Shown piece after piece: positions 24,126 to 32,781 of a stretch of DNA of 64,000 nucleotides. The DNA is from CAZLRH01 sp964562015 (GTDB taxonomy: Bacteria; Verrucomicrobiota; Verrucomicrobiia; Opitutales; JABDGR01), in assembly GCA_964562015.1 (NCBI GenBank), contig CAZLRH010000009.1:1-64000 (forward strand), read 5' to 3'. Under the pieces are notes generated by a model. It did not search any database and had not been told where the DNA came from. It saw only the letters and a program-made list of their open reading frames with translations. Within the stretch, counting starts at the first letter, position 1, and each line of letters begins with the position of its first letter. The translations under genes and the position numbers were made by a program.

Positions 24126-26552
24126 ATGCCTGTCCCTGAATTCGTTCATCTTCATGTTCGCAGTGAATTTAGTCCCGGTGAGTCCATCGGGCGCATATAT
24201 GACTTAGTGCAACAGGCGAAAGCCATCGGGTTACAAGGGTTGGCCCTGACGGACCGCAATACCTTGGCCGGACTGCCTGAATTGGCAGAGGACTGCCAGA
24301 CCGCGGGCGTGCGACCCCTATTTGGTTGTCTGCTCACGCATAACTTTCCCGGTAAACAAACGAATCCCATTCAGGGAATTCGCAGTTTGCTACTTTATGC
24401 CTTGAATGAAGAGGGCCATGGCAATCTCTGCCGGTTGATGCGGCACACGCTATTAGGGGCAAGAGTGATGCGCTGTCCGGTTCCCCTCAATCAACTTGCG
24501 GGCGATACCGCCGGATTGGCGGCGGTCCTTCCGATGGTAAACGGCTACGTCAACGACGCCTTCTACCAGGAAGACTTGGCTGAAGCAGACCGGCGCTGGG
24601 AACTAGTGAAATCTCTGTTTGGCCCAGAGCGTCTGTTTCTCGAAGTCCGCCAAGTCCACCACGGGCGTAAAGAAGATGCCGAGGGTTTGCGGGCCGTCTT
24701 TGCCTTCGCCGCTAGACATAAAGCGCGCACGGTCGCCACCCACAAAGTGCTTTTTGCGAAACCAGAACAGGCCGAACTTGGGGCGCTGCACTTTTGCTTG
24801 GGCGGCAGGGCAAAATGGAAGGATTACAAATTGCGGATCGCTTACCGCAAAGCCTACATCCGCTCGCCAAGACAGATGGCCGAGGATTTTATCGAGCACC
24901 CTGAGGCTTTGCGCAATACAATGGTTTTGGCGGAAATGTGCACACTGAAAGCCGTTCTGCCTTCGGGGCCACAAGCTTCCTTTCCCATTTCACTTTCCGA
25001 TTCATCTGATGATGACGCCGATGCACGGTTCGCGGAGTTATGCCGAGTCAGATTGACCAAGCGGGCTGGAACGAAATTCATGAAAAAAGGCGAAGAGAAC
25101 AATATTCGGGCGCGCTTGGCCTTGGAATTGGCAGAAATTCGCCAAGTGGGCGGAGCGGCGCTTTTCGTCCTCTTGGCGGACATTTGTGAATGGGCTCGGC
25201 AAAAAGGGATTCCAGTCCTGTTGCCCACAACGATCAATGGCTCCCTTGTCGCTTATCTTTTGGGACTGACCGAATTGAACCCTTTGGCATTTGGCTTCGC
25301 TTGGGAGCGTTTTCTCCCCCGGCTGGAACCATTGACGGACCTCCAAATTTGGGTTGGCGCAGTTCAGCATGAACGCTTCCGGGAATTGATCTTTGAAAAG
25401 GTGGCTCAGAATGCCCTTCGCGTCGTGGATTATCGGAAGTTCACTTTTACCACCGGGATTTTTCGCGTGTTGGAAGCTGCCGGGCTCACTATGGCACAGG
25501 AGCAAGAAATCAAGGACATGGTCCGCCAAGAGGCAGATTACTCTTGGAATTATGATGGGTGGGAACGTCTTGGGATATTGCTTCAGGAAAGAAAGGCGAA
25601 GCTCATGACCGACACGGATTTGCCGGAACTGCTCCGGCTGGCGGCTGGCCTCGATGGCGTCGCATGTGCAGCGAAAGAGCATCTCGAAACGATTTTGGTT
25701 TCCGACCAGGATTTGACGGGTCAAATTCCCGTGGCCTTCACGCTTAGCGTAAGGGCAATAGCGCAATACCCACAGTCCAGTCTTGCCGGGTGCTGGCCGC
25801 TACTGGAAATCAAAGCCCAGTCGCTTCTTTCCCGCCTGGCCCGCGCCGAAAAAAATGTGCGACGCGATCTTCAGTGGCCAGCGTTTAAACTGCGCGATTT
25901 GCCACTGGCTGACGAGCAGGCGTTTGCGTTCCTGCAAAGCTCTGACGCGTTCGAACATTTTACCGGGAATGAAGATATATTCTGCGCGCAAGAGATTTGT
26001 GCCTGGTTCCGCGAGGCCAAGGTCGGCAGCCTGACCGATCTCGCGGCAGTGTTTGCACTCTGCCGACCGGGTGGCATTGACCTCTACCCCGCGTTCCTGG
26101 CTGCCAAGTTAGGTTCACCACTGAAAACTGGCCCCGGCGTCTCGCCCCGGCTGGCGGCCTTCTGCCCGGAAACCTTTGGCGTGATGGTATTTCAAGAACA
26201 GTGCCTCTACGCCATCGCTGCGATGTTGGATTGCTACTCGCGCGAGGCCGAACAATGGCGTCGCTGGAGAGCCAAACGAAGCGCTCCTTCCGAAAAGGCG
26301 GAATTCGTCGCGCGCGTTGTGGCCAAAGAAGGAATCAAAGAGGCGGAGGCGGAACTGGTCTTTGTGCAACTTGCTCATGCCTGCGAATACAGTTTCCATA
26401 AGGGTTACGCGTTGACTTGGGCCCTGCTTTTTTATCGTTGCGCCTATTTGGCGCGTCACTACCCCTTGCAATACAGCTATGCGCTGGAATTTGAAACTAC
26501 GCAGGCGCAAGAGAGCAACGCTGGTGACGAGGCGCTCAATTTCCACAAATAG
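24126..26552 (+). CDS. Catalytically degenerate DnaE-like protein (pseudo-polymerase)
   Basis: This 808-residue protein is recognisably a DnaE homologue: PHP-like start EFVHLHVRSEFSP and LALTDRNTLAGLPEL, palm region INGSLVAYLLGLTELNPL, WERFLP, and HKGYALTWALLFYRCAYLARHYP at the C-terminus. Key catalytic residues are changed. The PDIDxDF motif reads LTDLQIWV (residues 403-410), so only the first Asp is kept and the second is Gln. The third Asp (KFDxLGL) reads LLEIKA. The PHP HxH and TDH motifs are HVR and TDR. It also lacks the usual C-terminal OB-fold region. I infer a structural or regulatory protein rather than a polymerase. The ATG at 24126 gives the PHP start. An MBL-fold gene follows after 8 bp, so they are one operon. 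Confidence 0.75.
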   Translation: MPVPEFVHLHVRSEFSPGESIGRIYDLVQQAKAIGLQGLALTDRNTLAGLPELAEDCQTAGVRPLFGCLLTHNFPGKQTNPIQGIRSLLLYALNEEGHGNLCRLMRHTLLGARVMRCPVPLNQLAGDTAGLAAVLPMVNGYVNDAFYQEDLAEADRRWELVKSLFGPERLFLEVRQVHHGRKEDAEGLRAVFAFAARHKARTVATHKVLFAKPEQAELGALHFCLGGRAKWKDYKLRIAYRKAYIRSPRQMAEDFIEHPEALRNTMVLAEMCTLKAVLPSGPQASFPISLSDSSDDDADARFAELCRVRLTKRAGTKFMKKGEENNIRARLALELAEIRQVGGAALFVLLADICEWARQKGIPVLLPTTINGSLVAYLLGLTELNPLAFGFAWERFLPRLEPLTDLQIWVGAVQHERFRELIFEKVAQNALRVVDYRKFTFTTGIFRVLEAAGLTMAQEQEIKDMVRQEADYSWNYDGWERLGILLQERKAKLMTDTDLPELLRLAAGLDGVACAAKEHLETILVSDQDLTGQIPVAFTLSVRAIAQYPQSSLAGCWPLLEIKAQSLLSRLARAEKNVRRDLQWPAFKLRDLPLADEQAFAFLQSSDAFEHFTGNEDIFCAQEICAWFREAKVGSLTDLAAVFALCRPGGIDLYPAFLAAKLGSPLKTGPGVSPRLAAFCPETFGVMVFQEQCLYAIAAMLDCYSREAEQWRRWRAKRSAPSEKAEFVARVVAKEGIKEAEAELVFVQLAHACEYSFHKGYALTWALLFYRCAYLARHYPLQYSYALEFETTQAQESNAGDEALNFHK

Positions 26553-26560
26553 CCAGACCC

Positions 26561-27808
26561 GTGATTTTTACTATTCATCGCGGTGCGCATGAAATTGGCG
26601 GCCTTTGTCTGGAGGTGGCTACCGATTCGACACGGATAATCATTGAGGCTGGGTTGCCCTTGGATGACGCGCGCCGCGATGAACGTCCGACCGTGCCGGG
26701 TCTCTTTGCGCCGGTTGCCGATGGTCTGCCCGTGAAAGCAATTTTGTTGTCGCACGCTCACCCTGACCACGCCGGCCTGCTGGCGGAAACTTTGCCGGCG
26801 ATCCCGATTTATTGCACTGCGGAGACACAAAAGATGTTGCTGGCGCTCCAGATTTTCGCGCTCGGCGCGAAATTATCCAAAGAGCGATTCAGGACTTTGA
26901 TTCCCGGAAAGTCCCGGCAGATTGGCGACGTGCGCGTGACAGCCTTTCCGGTGGATCATTCCATCGCTGGCAGTACGGCCTTCCGCATCGAAGGCGATGG
27001 CAAGGCCCTGCTCTTCACCGGTGATTTGCGTACGCATGGACGCAAGCCAAGAATGCGGGCGAATCTGCTCAGAGGCAATCGCGGTCGCGTGGATTGTTTG
27101 GTCATTGAAGGCACCAATCTTTCACCGGGGAGGGAAAAAGGAATGTCCGAATCCGATTTGGAGGATGAAATCGCCGCCCATTTGCGCCGGGCGCCGAGTT
27201 TGGCCCTCGCTGCGTTTTCGCCTCTGCACCTTGACCGATTCGTGACCTTTTACCGCGCTGCCAGGAAAGCGAAACGGGTGTTCGTGGCCGACGCTTACCT
27301 CGCCTTCGTTCTCTACTTGCATAACCGTGAAAGCCTGCCCAAGCCGGGGGCGAATGGGCAATTGCGAGTATGTTTTCCCTCGAATTGGGCCAAACCCGCG
27401 CGCCGCCGCCATTATGCGAAGGCTTTCGCGCTGGCTGAGAAAGCCGAGATTTCATTGGGGGAAATTTTTGCCGAGCCCAAGCGGTATATCATGCTTTTTC
27501 GTCCCAGCATGTGGCGGGATTTCCCTCCGCACCTGCCAAAAGACACTCTGCTGCTCTATTCGCTTTGGAAAGGCTACCTCCGCCGTGACGACTGGCAGCA
27601 ATGCCGCGCCCGTTTGGAATGCGACGCCGGTCGTCTCGTCGTCACCCATACCAGCGGCCATATTTTTCCCGACGATCTGCGCCAACTCATCACCGATTTG
27701 AATCCGGGCTGTGTTGTACCGGTCCATACCGAAACACCGGAGCGGTTCAAGGAGATTACTGCGAATTTATATTTGCTTTCGGATAATTCGCCTCTAAACG
27801 TCAATTAA
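26561..27808 (+). CDS. Metallo-beta-lactamase fold protein, beta-CASP/RNase J-like exonuclease type
   Basis: In this 415-residue protein the metal site SHAHPDHAGL (HxHxDH) is intact, with further conserved His/Asp positions in FPVDHSIAGS and LLFTGDLRTHG and a late HTSGH motif. That is the arrangement of beta-CASP-type nucleases such as RNase J and exonucleases of the Snm1 kind. The late GCVVPVHTETPERF segment fits the same family. It has no signal peptide and is cytosolic. It begins 8 bp after the DnaE-like gene and is followed 23 bp later by a PD-(D/E)XK-like gene, so three putative nucleic-acid proteins form one operon. The substrate, DNA or RNA, cannot be told. Confidence 0.8.
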   Translation: MIFTIHRGAHEIGGLCLEVATDSTRIIIEAGLPLDDARRDERPTVPGLFAPVADGLPVKAILLSHAHPDHAGLLAETLPAIPIYCTAETQKMLLALQIFALGAKLSKERFRTLIPGKSRQIGDVRVTAFPVDHSIAGSTAFRIEGDGKALLFTGDLRTHGRKPRMRANLLRGNRGRVDCLVIEGTNLSPGREKGMSESDLEDEIAAHLRRAPSLALAAFSPLHLDRFVTFYRAARKAKRVFVADAYLAFVLYLHNRESLPKPGANGQLRVCFPSNWAKPARRRHYAKAFALAEKAEISLGEIFAEPKRYIMLFRPSMWRDFPPHLPKDTLLLYSLWKGYLRRDDWQQCRARLECDAGRLVVTHTSGHIFPDDLRQLITDLNPGCVVPVHTETPERFKEITANLYLLSDNSPLNVN

Positions 27809-27831
27809 GTTTGACTCTCACGGAAATCTTT

Positions 27832-28698
27832 ATGACTTCTGCGCACTCACCATTTAAGCCTTGGGAAGATGGCCTCAAGAAATGGATTTCGGAGAAAAAA
27901 ATATCTAGTAAGGATCTGTCGTCAATAGTTGGGTTAAACACGCTAACTCGAATTTGGCTGGAAGGGGCCGCACTGACAGCGATTGATGACTGGCAATCGT
28001 TCGCCGAGTGTTGGCACGATAAGCTGCTGCAAAAATGCCTGGAAGTGACAACGAATCGATTGAAAAATGGGGAATGCCCGGGCAGCCCCGAGAATTGGCG
28101 ATTTAAGCCGGTTCCTGAGATAAGCATTCAAAACAAAAGCCTGGAAAAGTGCTTGGAAAAAGCTATCGCACAGTTGGCTTGCGATAAAAGGCCAGGATGG
28201 GTGGATTGGGCCAACCAAGTTCCCGTTGCCTCGGGAATAGTGGACCGTTACACCGATAAAAAGCGGGCGATTGACCTTGTCAAAAGGATTGCTAGCGAGA
28301 AATTTCAGTTTATTGAGCTCAAAACTGGTTCTGATAACCCGTTTTACGCTGCGCATGAATTGCTCGGGTACTTTGCGTTTTATTTGTTCGCAAGGAATTC
28401 ATCAAAGCAATTGCCAAGAAACCGAAGTCCCCAACCAGAGCTATTGAGCGCCAAGCGTATCGAGTTGATCGTCTTGGCCCCCGTTAGTTTCTATAACTTT
28501 CCAAAATGGGATGAGCGGCGGGCTAGGATCCAAATGGCATACGACAAATTGGCGAATAAATTTTCCAAAGGAGCATTTGAGGTAAAATTCGAATTCCAAA
28601 CCCTTGACGAAATGTTTCCACCTGGGGCACAGCAAAATGAATTAAAGAAACAAGCTTCGACAAACTTTGCAGAGGAATGGTCAGGTATTTGGAAATGA
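27832..28698 (+). CDS. PD-(D/E)XK nuclease-like protein, putative
   Basis: I do not recognise a named family for this 288-residue protein. The stretch from about residue 145 to 190 (IDLVKRIASEKFQFIELKTGS followed by HELLGYFAFYLFARN) has the spacing and the E-x-K motif of the PD-(D/E)XK nuclease core, with the helix that normally follows it. The rest is mixed helical/strand without membrane segments. The ATG at 27832 is preceded by a weak GGA; the frame is open to 27811. Base composition is AT-richer than the two genes before it, although the 23-bp gap suggests it belongs to the same operon. Confidence 0.5.
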   Translation: MTSAHSPFKPWEDGLKKWISEKKISSKDLSSIVGLNTLTRIWLEGAALTAIDDWQSFAECWHDKLLQKCLEVTTNRLKNGECPGSPENWRFKPVPEISIQNKSLEKCLEKAIAQLACDKRPGWVDWANQVPVASGIVDRYTDKKRAIDLVKRIASEKFQFIELKTGSDNPFYAAHELLGYFAFYLFARNSSKQLPRNRSPQPELLSAKRIELIVLAPVSFYNFPKWDERRARIQMAYDKLANKFSKGAFEVKFEFQTLDEMFPPGAQQNELKKQASTNFAEEWSGIWK

Positions 28699-28987
28699 AT
28701 CGAATATTGGAGAATTCCCTTGTCGCAAATACCTGAACAAGAACGGTCTTTACGAAGGTCATTTATTGTTGATTTAAGGGCTTGTGGGTTTGTGGTCTGA
28801 AAGCTGGCTGGTGGTCTGCCTTCGAAGATTAGCTTTGCCAAAGGGCGCTTTTCGGGGGTATGGAATCGAGAAAACGCGACATTTATAAGGCAATAATTTT
28901 AAAGGTTTATTAGAGTTAATTAGATAAAGGGGCGTAATTTAGGCTGTTTTGTTACGTAAACTATTGACTTAACCAGACTTAAGAAAG

Positions 28988-29061
28988 TGGTGCGGGCGGA
29001 GGGAATCGAACCCTCGACTCAAGCTTGGGAAGCTCACGTATTACCTCTATACTACGCCCGC
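28988..29061 (-). tRNA. tRNA-Gly (anticodon CCC), CCA encoded
   Basis: The minus strand folds as a standard cloverleaf: 7-bp acceptor stem GCGGGCG/CGCCCGC, a D-arm containing GTATAGAGGTAATAC, the anticodon loop TTCCCAA, and a T-arm GAGGG TTCGATT CCCTC. Discriminator A is followed by an encoded CCA. The anticodon stem has G-U pairs. The anticodon CCC reads GGG. The 3' end points towards the accessory region on the left, which is the usual orientation for an integration site. Confidence 0.95.
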
Positions 29062-29141
29062 GCGAGATGCTTCACCATACGGTGAATTCAAGAGAGGAAG
29101 TGTTGGCGGATGCGGCGCAATTGGCAAGGGGAAAGGGGCGG

Positions 29142-29358
29142 GAGGAAGAATGCAGAATGGAGAAGGTAGAAGGCAAAGCAGGGAGCAGGGAGGAAGAAGA
29201 AAAGTAGGAAGAAGGTGGAATTCAGAATGGCGAGTTTAACGAGTGGAGATTGGCACGCAGCAAGAGGTAAAAGAAGAAGAGGGCAGAAGGTCTTTTGCCA
29301 TTTTGGGTGCCGGACAACTTTTGACTTCTGCATTCTGCATTCTACCTTCTGCCTTCAT
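29142..29358. repeat. Heptanucleotide tandem repeats as an inverted pair before the MFS gene
   Basis: Seven-base units of type GAATGCA/GAAGGTA run at about 29142-29190. A second run of complementary type (ACTTCTG, CATTCTG, CATTCTA, CCTTCTG) runs at 29324-29358 just before and into the MFS start codon. Together they form a large imperfect inverted repeat. The pattern resembles the short tandemly repeated repetitive (STRR) heptamers known from cyanobacteria. Confidence 0.6.
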
Positions 29359-30592
29359 GACGCCTTCCGTGCCGAGGTCCCGCTGGCTCAACTCCACCGT
29401 GTTGGGCATCGGGCTGGCGTCGCTGTTTTCGGATTGGTCGCACGAGATTGCCACGTCGTTGCTGCCGGGGTTTCTGGCGTATCTCGGCGTGGCGGCCGTC
29501 TGGCTGGGGTTGATTGAGGGCGTGGCGGACGGGCTGTCGAGTTTCGCGAAAATGGGCTCGGGGCATTTCACCGACCGCTTGCAGCGGCGCAAGCCCATCA
29601 TGGTGATTGGCTATTTGGTGACGACCGCGGGCACGGCGTGTTTTGGCCTGGCGACGACCGCCTGGCAGGTGCTGTTGTGCCGGTCGGCGGCGTGGCTGGG
29701 GCGCGGGGTGCGCACGCCCGTGCGCAAGGCCCTGCTGGCGGCGGCGGTCACGCCGGACACTTATGGCCGGGCGTTCGGGTTCGAGCGGATGATGGACACT
29801 CTGGGCGCGGTGGTCGGGCCGCTGACGGCGCTGGGGCTTTTGGGCCTGCTGGGTACGAATTATCCATTGCTATTTTCGCTGACCCTTATTCCCGGGGTGA
29901 TGGCGTGCGGCTGCATCGCCTTTGGCGTGCGGGAAAAATCGCGTCCGAAGGTGAAATACATTTCCTTTCGCGAAAGTCTGCGCGGGCTCCCGCCGCGGTA
30001 CCGTCGCTTGCTGGTGGCGGTGGGACTCTTTGGCCTGGGGGATTTCGCGCACTCGATGCTGATTTTGCTGGCGACGCAACGCTTGGCGCCGACGCTCGGA
30101 ATCGAGGCCGCGGCACGCTGGGCCGTCGGTTTGTATGTCGTCCACAATATCCTGTACGCGGGATTTTCCTATCTGACCGGGATGCTCGCGGACCGTCTGA
30201 ACAAACGCTATTTGCTGGCGGGCGGTTATGGTCTCGCGGCGGTGATGGCGTTGTTGATCATCGTGCTGCCGGCGTCGCCCTGGCTGCTGGGGCTGGTGTT
30301 CGTGGTCGGCGGCATTTACATCGCGATGGAGGAAACGCTGGAGGATTCGTTTTGCGCGGAACTGACGGACGAAGCGCAGCATGGCATGGCGTTCGGCGTG
30401 CTGGCCACGGTCAACGGCGTGGGCGATTTTGCCTCGAGTGTGATCGTCGGCGCGCTTTGGAGCTGGCTGGGGACAGGCGCGGCGTTCAGCTACAGCCTGG
30501 TCTTGTTTGTCGTGGGAGCGCTGATGGTGCTGGGCATCGGGCGGGAGACGCCGAAAAACGGGGCCGTCGCAAGCGACGCCCCTACAAGCTGA
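29357..30592 (+). CDS. MFS transporter
   Basis: This 411-residue integral membrane protein has about 12 predicted hydrophobic segments. An MFS-type cytoplasmic loop motif is visible as GHFTDRLQRRKPIM between helices 2 and 3, and a similar loop LTGMLADRLNKRY separates the halves. It shows general similarity to multidrug/efflux-type permeases, but no substrate can be assigned. The ATG at 29357 is chosen because the upstream part of the frame is made of heptamer repeats. The last codons (GAVASDAPTS) are encoded by the left arm of a 25-bp perfect inverted repeat, so the C-terminus may have been rewritten by insertion of that palindrome. It is convergent with trpA. Confidence 0.85.
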   Translation: MTPSVPRSRWLNSTVLGIGLASLFSDWSHEIATSLLPGFLAYLGVAAVWLGLIEGVADGLSSFAKMGSGHFTDRLQRRKPIMVIGYLVTTAGTACFGLATTAWQVLLCRSAAWLGRGVRTPVRKALLAAAVTPDTYGRAFGFERMMDTLGAVVGPLTALGLLGLLGTNYPLLFSLTLIPGVMACGCIAFGVREKSRPKVKYISFRESLRGLPPRYRRLLVAVGLFGLGDFAHSMLILLATQRLAPTLGIEAAARWAVGLYVVHNILYAGFSYLTGMLADRLNKRYLLAGGYGLAAVMALLIIVLPASPWLLGLVFVVGGIYIAMEETLEDSFCAELTDEAQHGMAFGVLATVNGVGDFASSVIVGALWSWLGTGAAFSYSLVLFVVGALMVLGIGRETPKNGAVASDAPTS

Positions 30593-30653
30593 AGAACGTC
30601 GACCGGGAAAATCGTAGCGGAAGAGAGGGTAGGGGCGTCGCTTGCGACGGCCC
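30561..30653. repeat. Perfect 25-bp inverted repeat (REP-like palindrome) between MFS and trpA
   Basis: The arms are 30561-30585 and 30629-30653 with a 43-bp loop. Each arm is itself nearly palindromic (GTCGCAAGCGAC core). The element sits between converging genes, where a hairpin could act as a bidirectional transcript end. A partial similar sequence (GTAGGGGCG ... CGTCCCTAC) is seen near 23410-23450. Confidence 0.75.
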
Positions 30654-30676
30654 ACTTTCAAAATGCAGACGAGACC

Positions 30677-31483
30677 TTAACCCCGCGCCAGACCAGTGCG
30701 GAGTTCCGCGAGTTTGGCGGAGAGGGCGGCGGGGATGGAGGCGCGGTCCTCAAGGCGGGTGGCGATGGTGTTCACGAGCGCGCTGCCGACGACAACGCCA
30801 TCGGCCACCGCCGCGATTTGACGGACGTGCGCGGCCTTTGAGACGCCAAAGCCGACGACGACCGGGAGCTTGGTATGGCGCCGGATCTCCGCGACGGCGG
30901 GCGCAATGGAGGGCGGGAGTTCGGCGCGTTCGCCGGTCACGCCTTCGAGCGAGACATAATATAAAAAGCCGCTGGCGGCGGCGGCAATGCGGGCGATGCG
31001 GGCGGGCGGCGTGGTCGGCGCGATGATGAAAATATTTTGCAGTCCGGATTTTTTCGAGGCGGCCAGGAGGCCGGCGGCTTCCTCGGGCGGGCAGTCGAGG
31101 GCGAGAATACCGTCGAGGCCGGCGGCGGCGGCGCGCCGCGTGAAGTTCTCCAGCCCCGGCGAATAAATCATATTGTAATAAGCATAGAACACGATGGGCG
31201 TGAACGGAAATTCGGCGCGCAGCTCGTGCACCAGGCGGAGGACGGCGTCGGGCGTGGCGCCGTTTTCCAGGGCGCGTTGGGCGGCGAGCTGGTTGGTCAG
31301 GCCGTCGGCGAGCGGGTCGGTGAAGGGCAAACCGAGCTCGAGGATGTCCACTCCGCCGTGGAGGAGGGCGCGGCAGGCGGCCAGGGAGGTCGCGTGGTCG
31401 GGATCGCCGGCGCAGAGGTAGGCGACAAAGGCGGCGCGTTTTTGGTCACGGGCCCGGGCAAAGGCATCGGCGATGCGGTCCAT
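30677..31483 (-). CDS. trpA: Tryptophan synthase alpha chain
   Basis: This 268-residue TIM-barrel protein, the usual TrpA length, cleaves indole-3-glycerol phosphate to indole, which is passed to TrpB. The active-site motif ILELGLPFTDPLADG contains the catalytic Glu and Asp residues. YYVSLEGVTGERAELP is the flexible loop 6, and VVVGFGVSKAAH plus DGVVVGSALV form the phosphate-binding end. The ATG at 31483 is chosen over a TTG at 31492 because it starts MDRIADAF as in the family. No other trp gene is in the window, so it is separated from the rest of the pathway. The five heptamer repeats at 31485-31519 lie directly upstream. Confidence 0.97.
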   Translation of the reverse strand: MDRIADAFARARDQKRAAFVAYLCAGDPDHATSLAACRALLHGGVDILELGLPFTDPLADGLTNQLAAQRALENGATPDAVLRLVHELRAEFPFTPIVFYAYYNMIYSPGLENFTRRAAAAGLDGILALDCPPEEAAGLLAASKKSGLQNIFIIAPTTPPARIARIAAAASGFLYYVSLEGVTGERAELPPSIAPAVAEIRRHTKLPVVVGFGVSKAAHVRQIAAVADGVVVGSALVNTIATRLEDRASIPAALSAKLAELRTGLARG

Positions 31484-31484
31484 T

Positions 31485-31519
31485 GAATTCAAGATTCAAG
31501 ATTTAAGATTCAAAATTCA
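31485..31519. repeat. Heptamer tandem repeat upstream of trpA
   Basis: Five successive seven-base units of type AGATTCA (GAATTCA, AGATTCA, AGATTTA, AGATTCA, AAATTCA) lie immediately before the trpA start codon, where its leader would be. Confidence 0.65.
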
Positions 31520-31618
31520 ATCCTTAACCCCGGTTGCACCCAACTCCTTTGCCAAAGCTTCGGATTCCCTCGATAATAACGTACCGCATTCAATTTAACG
31601 GAGGCTCGAAGGCCCGCC

Positions 31619-31990
31619 CTACACCGTGCGCTTTTTATGCCACCACGAGTAAAGGCGCGCGGCGCCAATGCCGGCGGCGAGGGCGGCACGCCAGGGGAAT
31701 TTGCGGGTGGCGACGAGCCGGGTGGTCGCTGCGCCGAAACCGAGGGCGGTCAAAAGGCTGGGGAGGTTGAAACCCAAACCCAGGGAGGAGCGGCCAAATA
31801 ACCTCATCGCCAAACCCGACAGGGATAACAGGCGCGGGGCAAAGGCGCGGGCGGCTTCGAGCGGACGGAACGCTTCCGAAAGATCGCGAAATTGCCGGAG
31901 CAGACGTTCGCGCTGGGCATCGGCCACCTCCTCGAGCTCGCGGATGCGATTGGCGCGGTTCAGGGCGGGCGAGAGGATGTTGCCACTCAT
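31619..31990 (-). CDS. Small membrane-associated protein, YqjK-position
   Basis: This 123-residue protein has an N-terminal charged helical part (ANRIRELEEVADAQRERLLRQ) and a hydrophobic C-terminal half (FNLPSLLTALGFGAATTRLV, then RAALAAGIGAARLYSWW). It does not match a named family I can recognise. It overlaps the upstream YqjE-like gene by 4 bp, and the gene order (DUF883, holin-like, small basic protein) mirrors enterobacterial yqjD-yqjE-yqjK. I infer an inner-membrane protein of the same stress-related cluster. Confidence 0.6.
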   Translation of the reverse strand: MSGNILSPALNRANRIRELEEVADAQRERLLRQFRDLSEAFRPLEAARAFAPRLLSLSGLAMRLFGRSSLGLGFNLPSLLTALGFGAATTRLVATRKFPWRAALAAGIGAARLYSWWHKKRTV

Positions 31991-32382
31991 GGCTCGTCGT
32001 TGGCGGGCGGGGCGGAATTGGGGGAGACACTGGAGCGCAGGGCGGCGGCGTCCCGGCGCAAAACATCACGGGTGGTGGCAAACGGCGCGGGCATTTCCCG
32101 CACTTCGCGGCGCAGGCGCAGGACGGCCCACGCGGCTCCCGAGCCGTACAACGCCGCCATGACGAGGCTCGTCAACCATTGCCAGCCGGCGGGCACGATG
32201 AGCACGATGGCCAGGCTGACAAACACCAACGCAAACGCGGCGGCGAGCGCAGCCACCAGCATGAGTGCCGCCAACAAGCCGACGCGGACAATGAGGTCCT
32301 CCAGTTCGACCGAGGCAAGGTCGAGCCGGCTGCTAATGCCGTCCACCAAGGTGGCGAGGACGGCGCGCAGGCGATTAATCAT
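31987..32382 (-). CDS. Phage holin superfamily / YqjE-like membrane protein
   Basis: This 131-residue protein has a short amphipathic N-terminus, then two closely spaced membrane helices (VGLLAALMLVAALAAAFALVF and VSLAIVLIVPAGWQW) and a charged tail rich in Arg/Glu. That is the layout of the Phage_holin_3_6/YqjE family, which are inner-membrane proteins of unknown function rather than lysis proteins. The stop overlaps the start of the next gene (ATGA), and the DUF883 gene lies 57 bp upstream, indicating one operon. Confidence 0.75.
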   Translation of the reverse strand: MINRLRAVLATLVDGISSRLDLASVELEDLIVRVGLLAALMLVAALAAAFALVFVSLAIVLIVPAGWQWLTSLVMAALYGSGAAWAVLRLRREVREMPAPFATTRDVLRRDAAALRSSVSPNSAPPANDEP

Positions 32383-32439
32383 GCCGAGGAGGTGGGCCGG
32401 GGCGCGCCGGACAGGCCGGAAAACGCACCGGCCGCAGGG

Positions 32440-32781
32440 TTAGTCGCGGCGAAGGAGGAGGCCGGCGGCCAGGCCGAGGCCCAAGCCGACTCCGGCGGCG
32501 ATGCCGACGGCAGCCCACGGATTTTTCTTAATGGCCTTCTCTGTGCATTCAATGCCCTCCTTGACGGATTCCTGGGCGGCGGCGGACTTTTCCTTGATGG
32601 CATCTACGGCTTCGGCGGATTTGGCCTTCAAAGCTTCGGCGGCGTCGCGGAGCTTGCCCGCGATGATTTTGGCTTCCTCGCCGAGCTTGCTTTTGGCAAG
32701 GCGGTCGAGCAGGGAATTGGCTTCGGAAACGAGGTCGTGCGGGGCGGCTTCGTGCGCGCCGTGGGAGGAGGTGGTGCTCAT
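32440..32781 (-). CDS. DUF883 / ElaB-YqjD family membrane-anchored protein
   Basis: This 113-residue protein has a long amphipathic Ala/Lys/Glu helix (residues 20-88), then the family signature KNPWAAVGIAAGVGLGLGLA and a C-terminal membrane helix ending in LLRRD. YqjD and ElaB are stationary-phase inner-membrane proteins that bind ribosomes in Escherichia coli, so a stress role is plausible. A second family member is encoded at 50472-50789. The gene is first in an operon with the YqjE-like and YqjK-position genes. Heptamer repeats lie in its leader (32788-32819). Confidence 0.85.
   Translation of the reverse strand: MSTTSSHGAHEAAPHDLVSEANSLLDRLAKSKLGEEAKIIAGKLRDAAEALKAKSAEAVDAIKEKSAAAQESVKEGIECTEKAIKKNPWAAVGIAAGVGLGLGLAAGLLLRRD

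Noticed and set aside
29638..31026. 462-codon plus-strand frame across MFS and trpA
   Set aside because: The composition is Gly/Arg-rich and meaningless, it crosses the inverted repeat and the end of another gene, and the MFS frame is clearly the real one.
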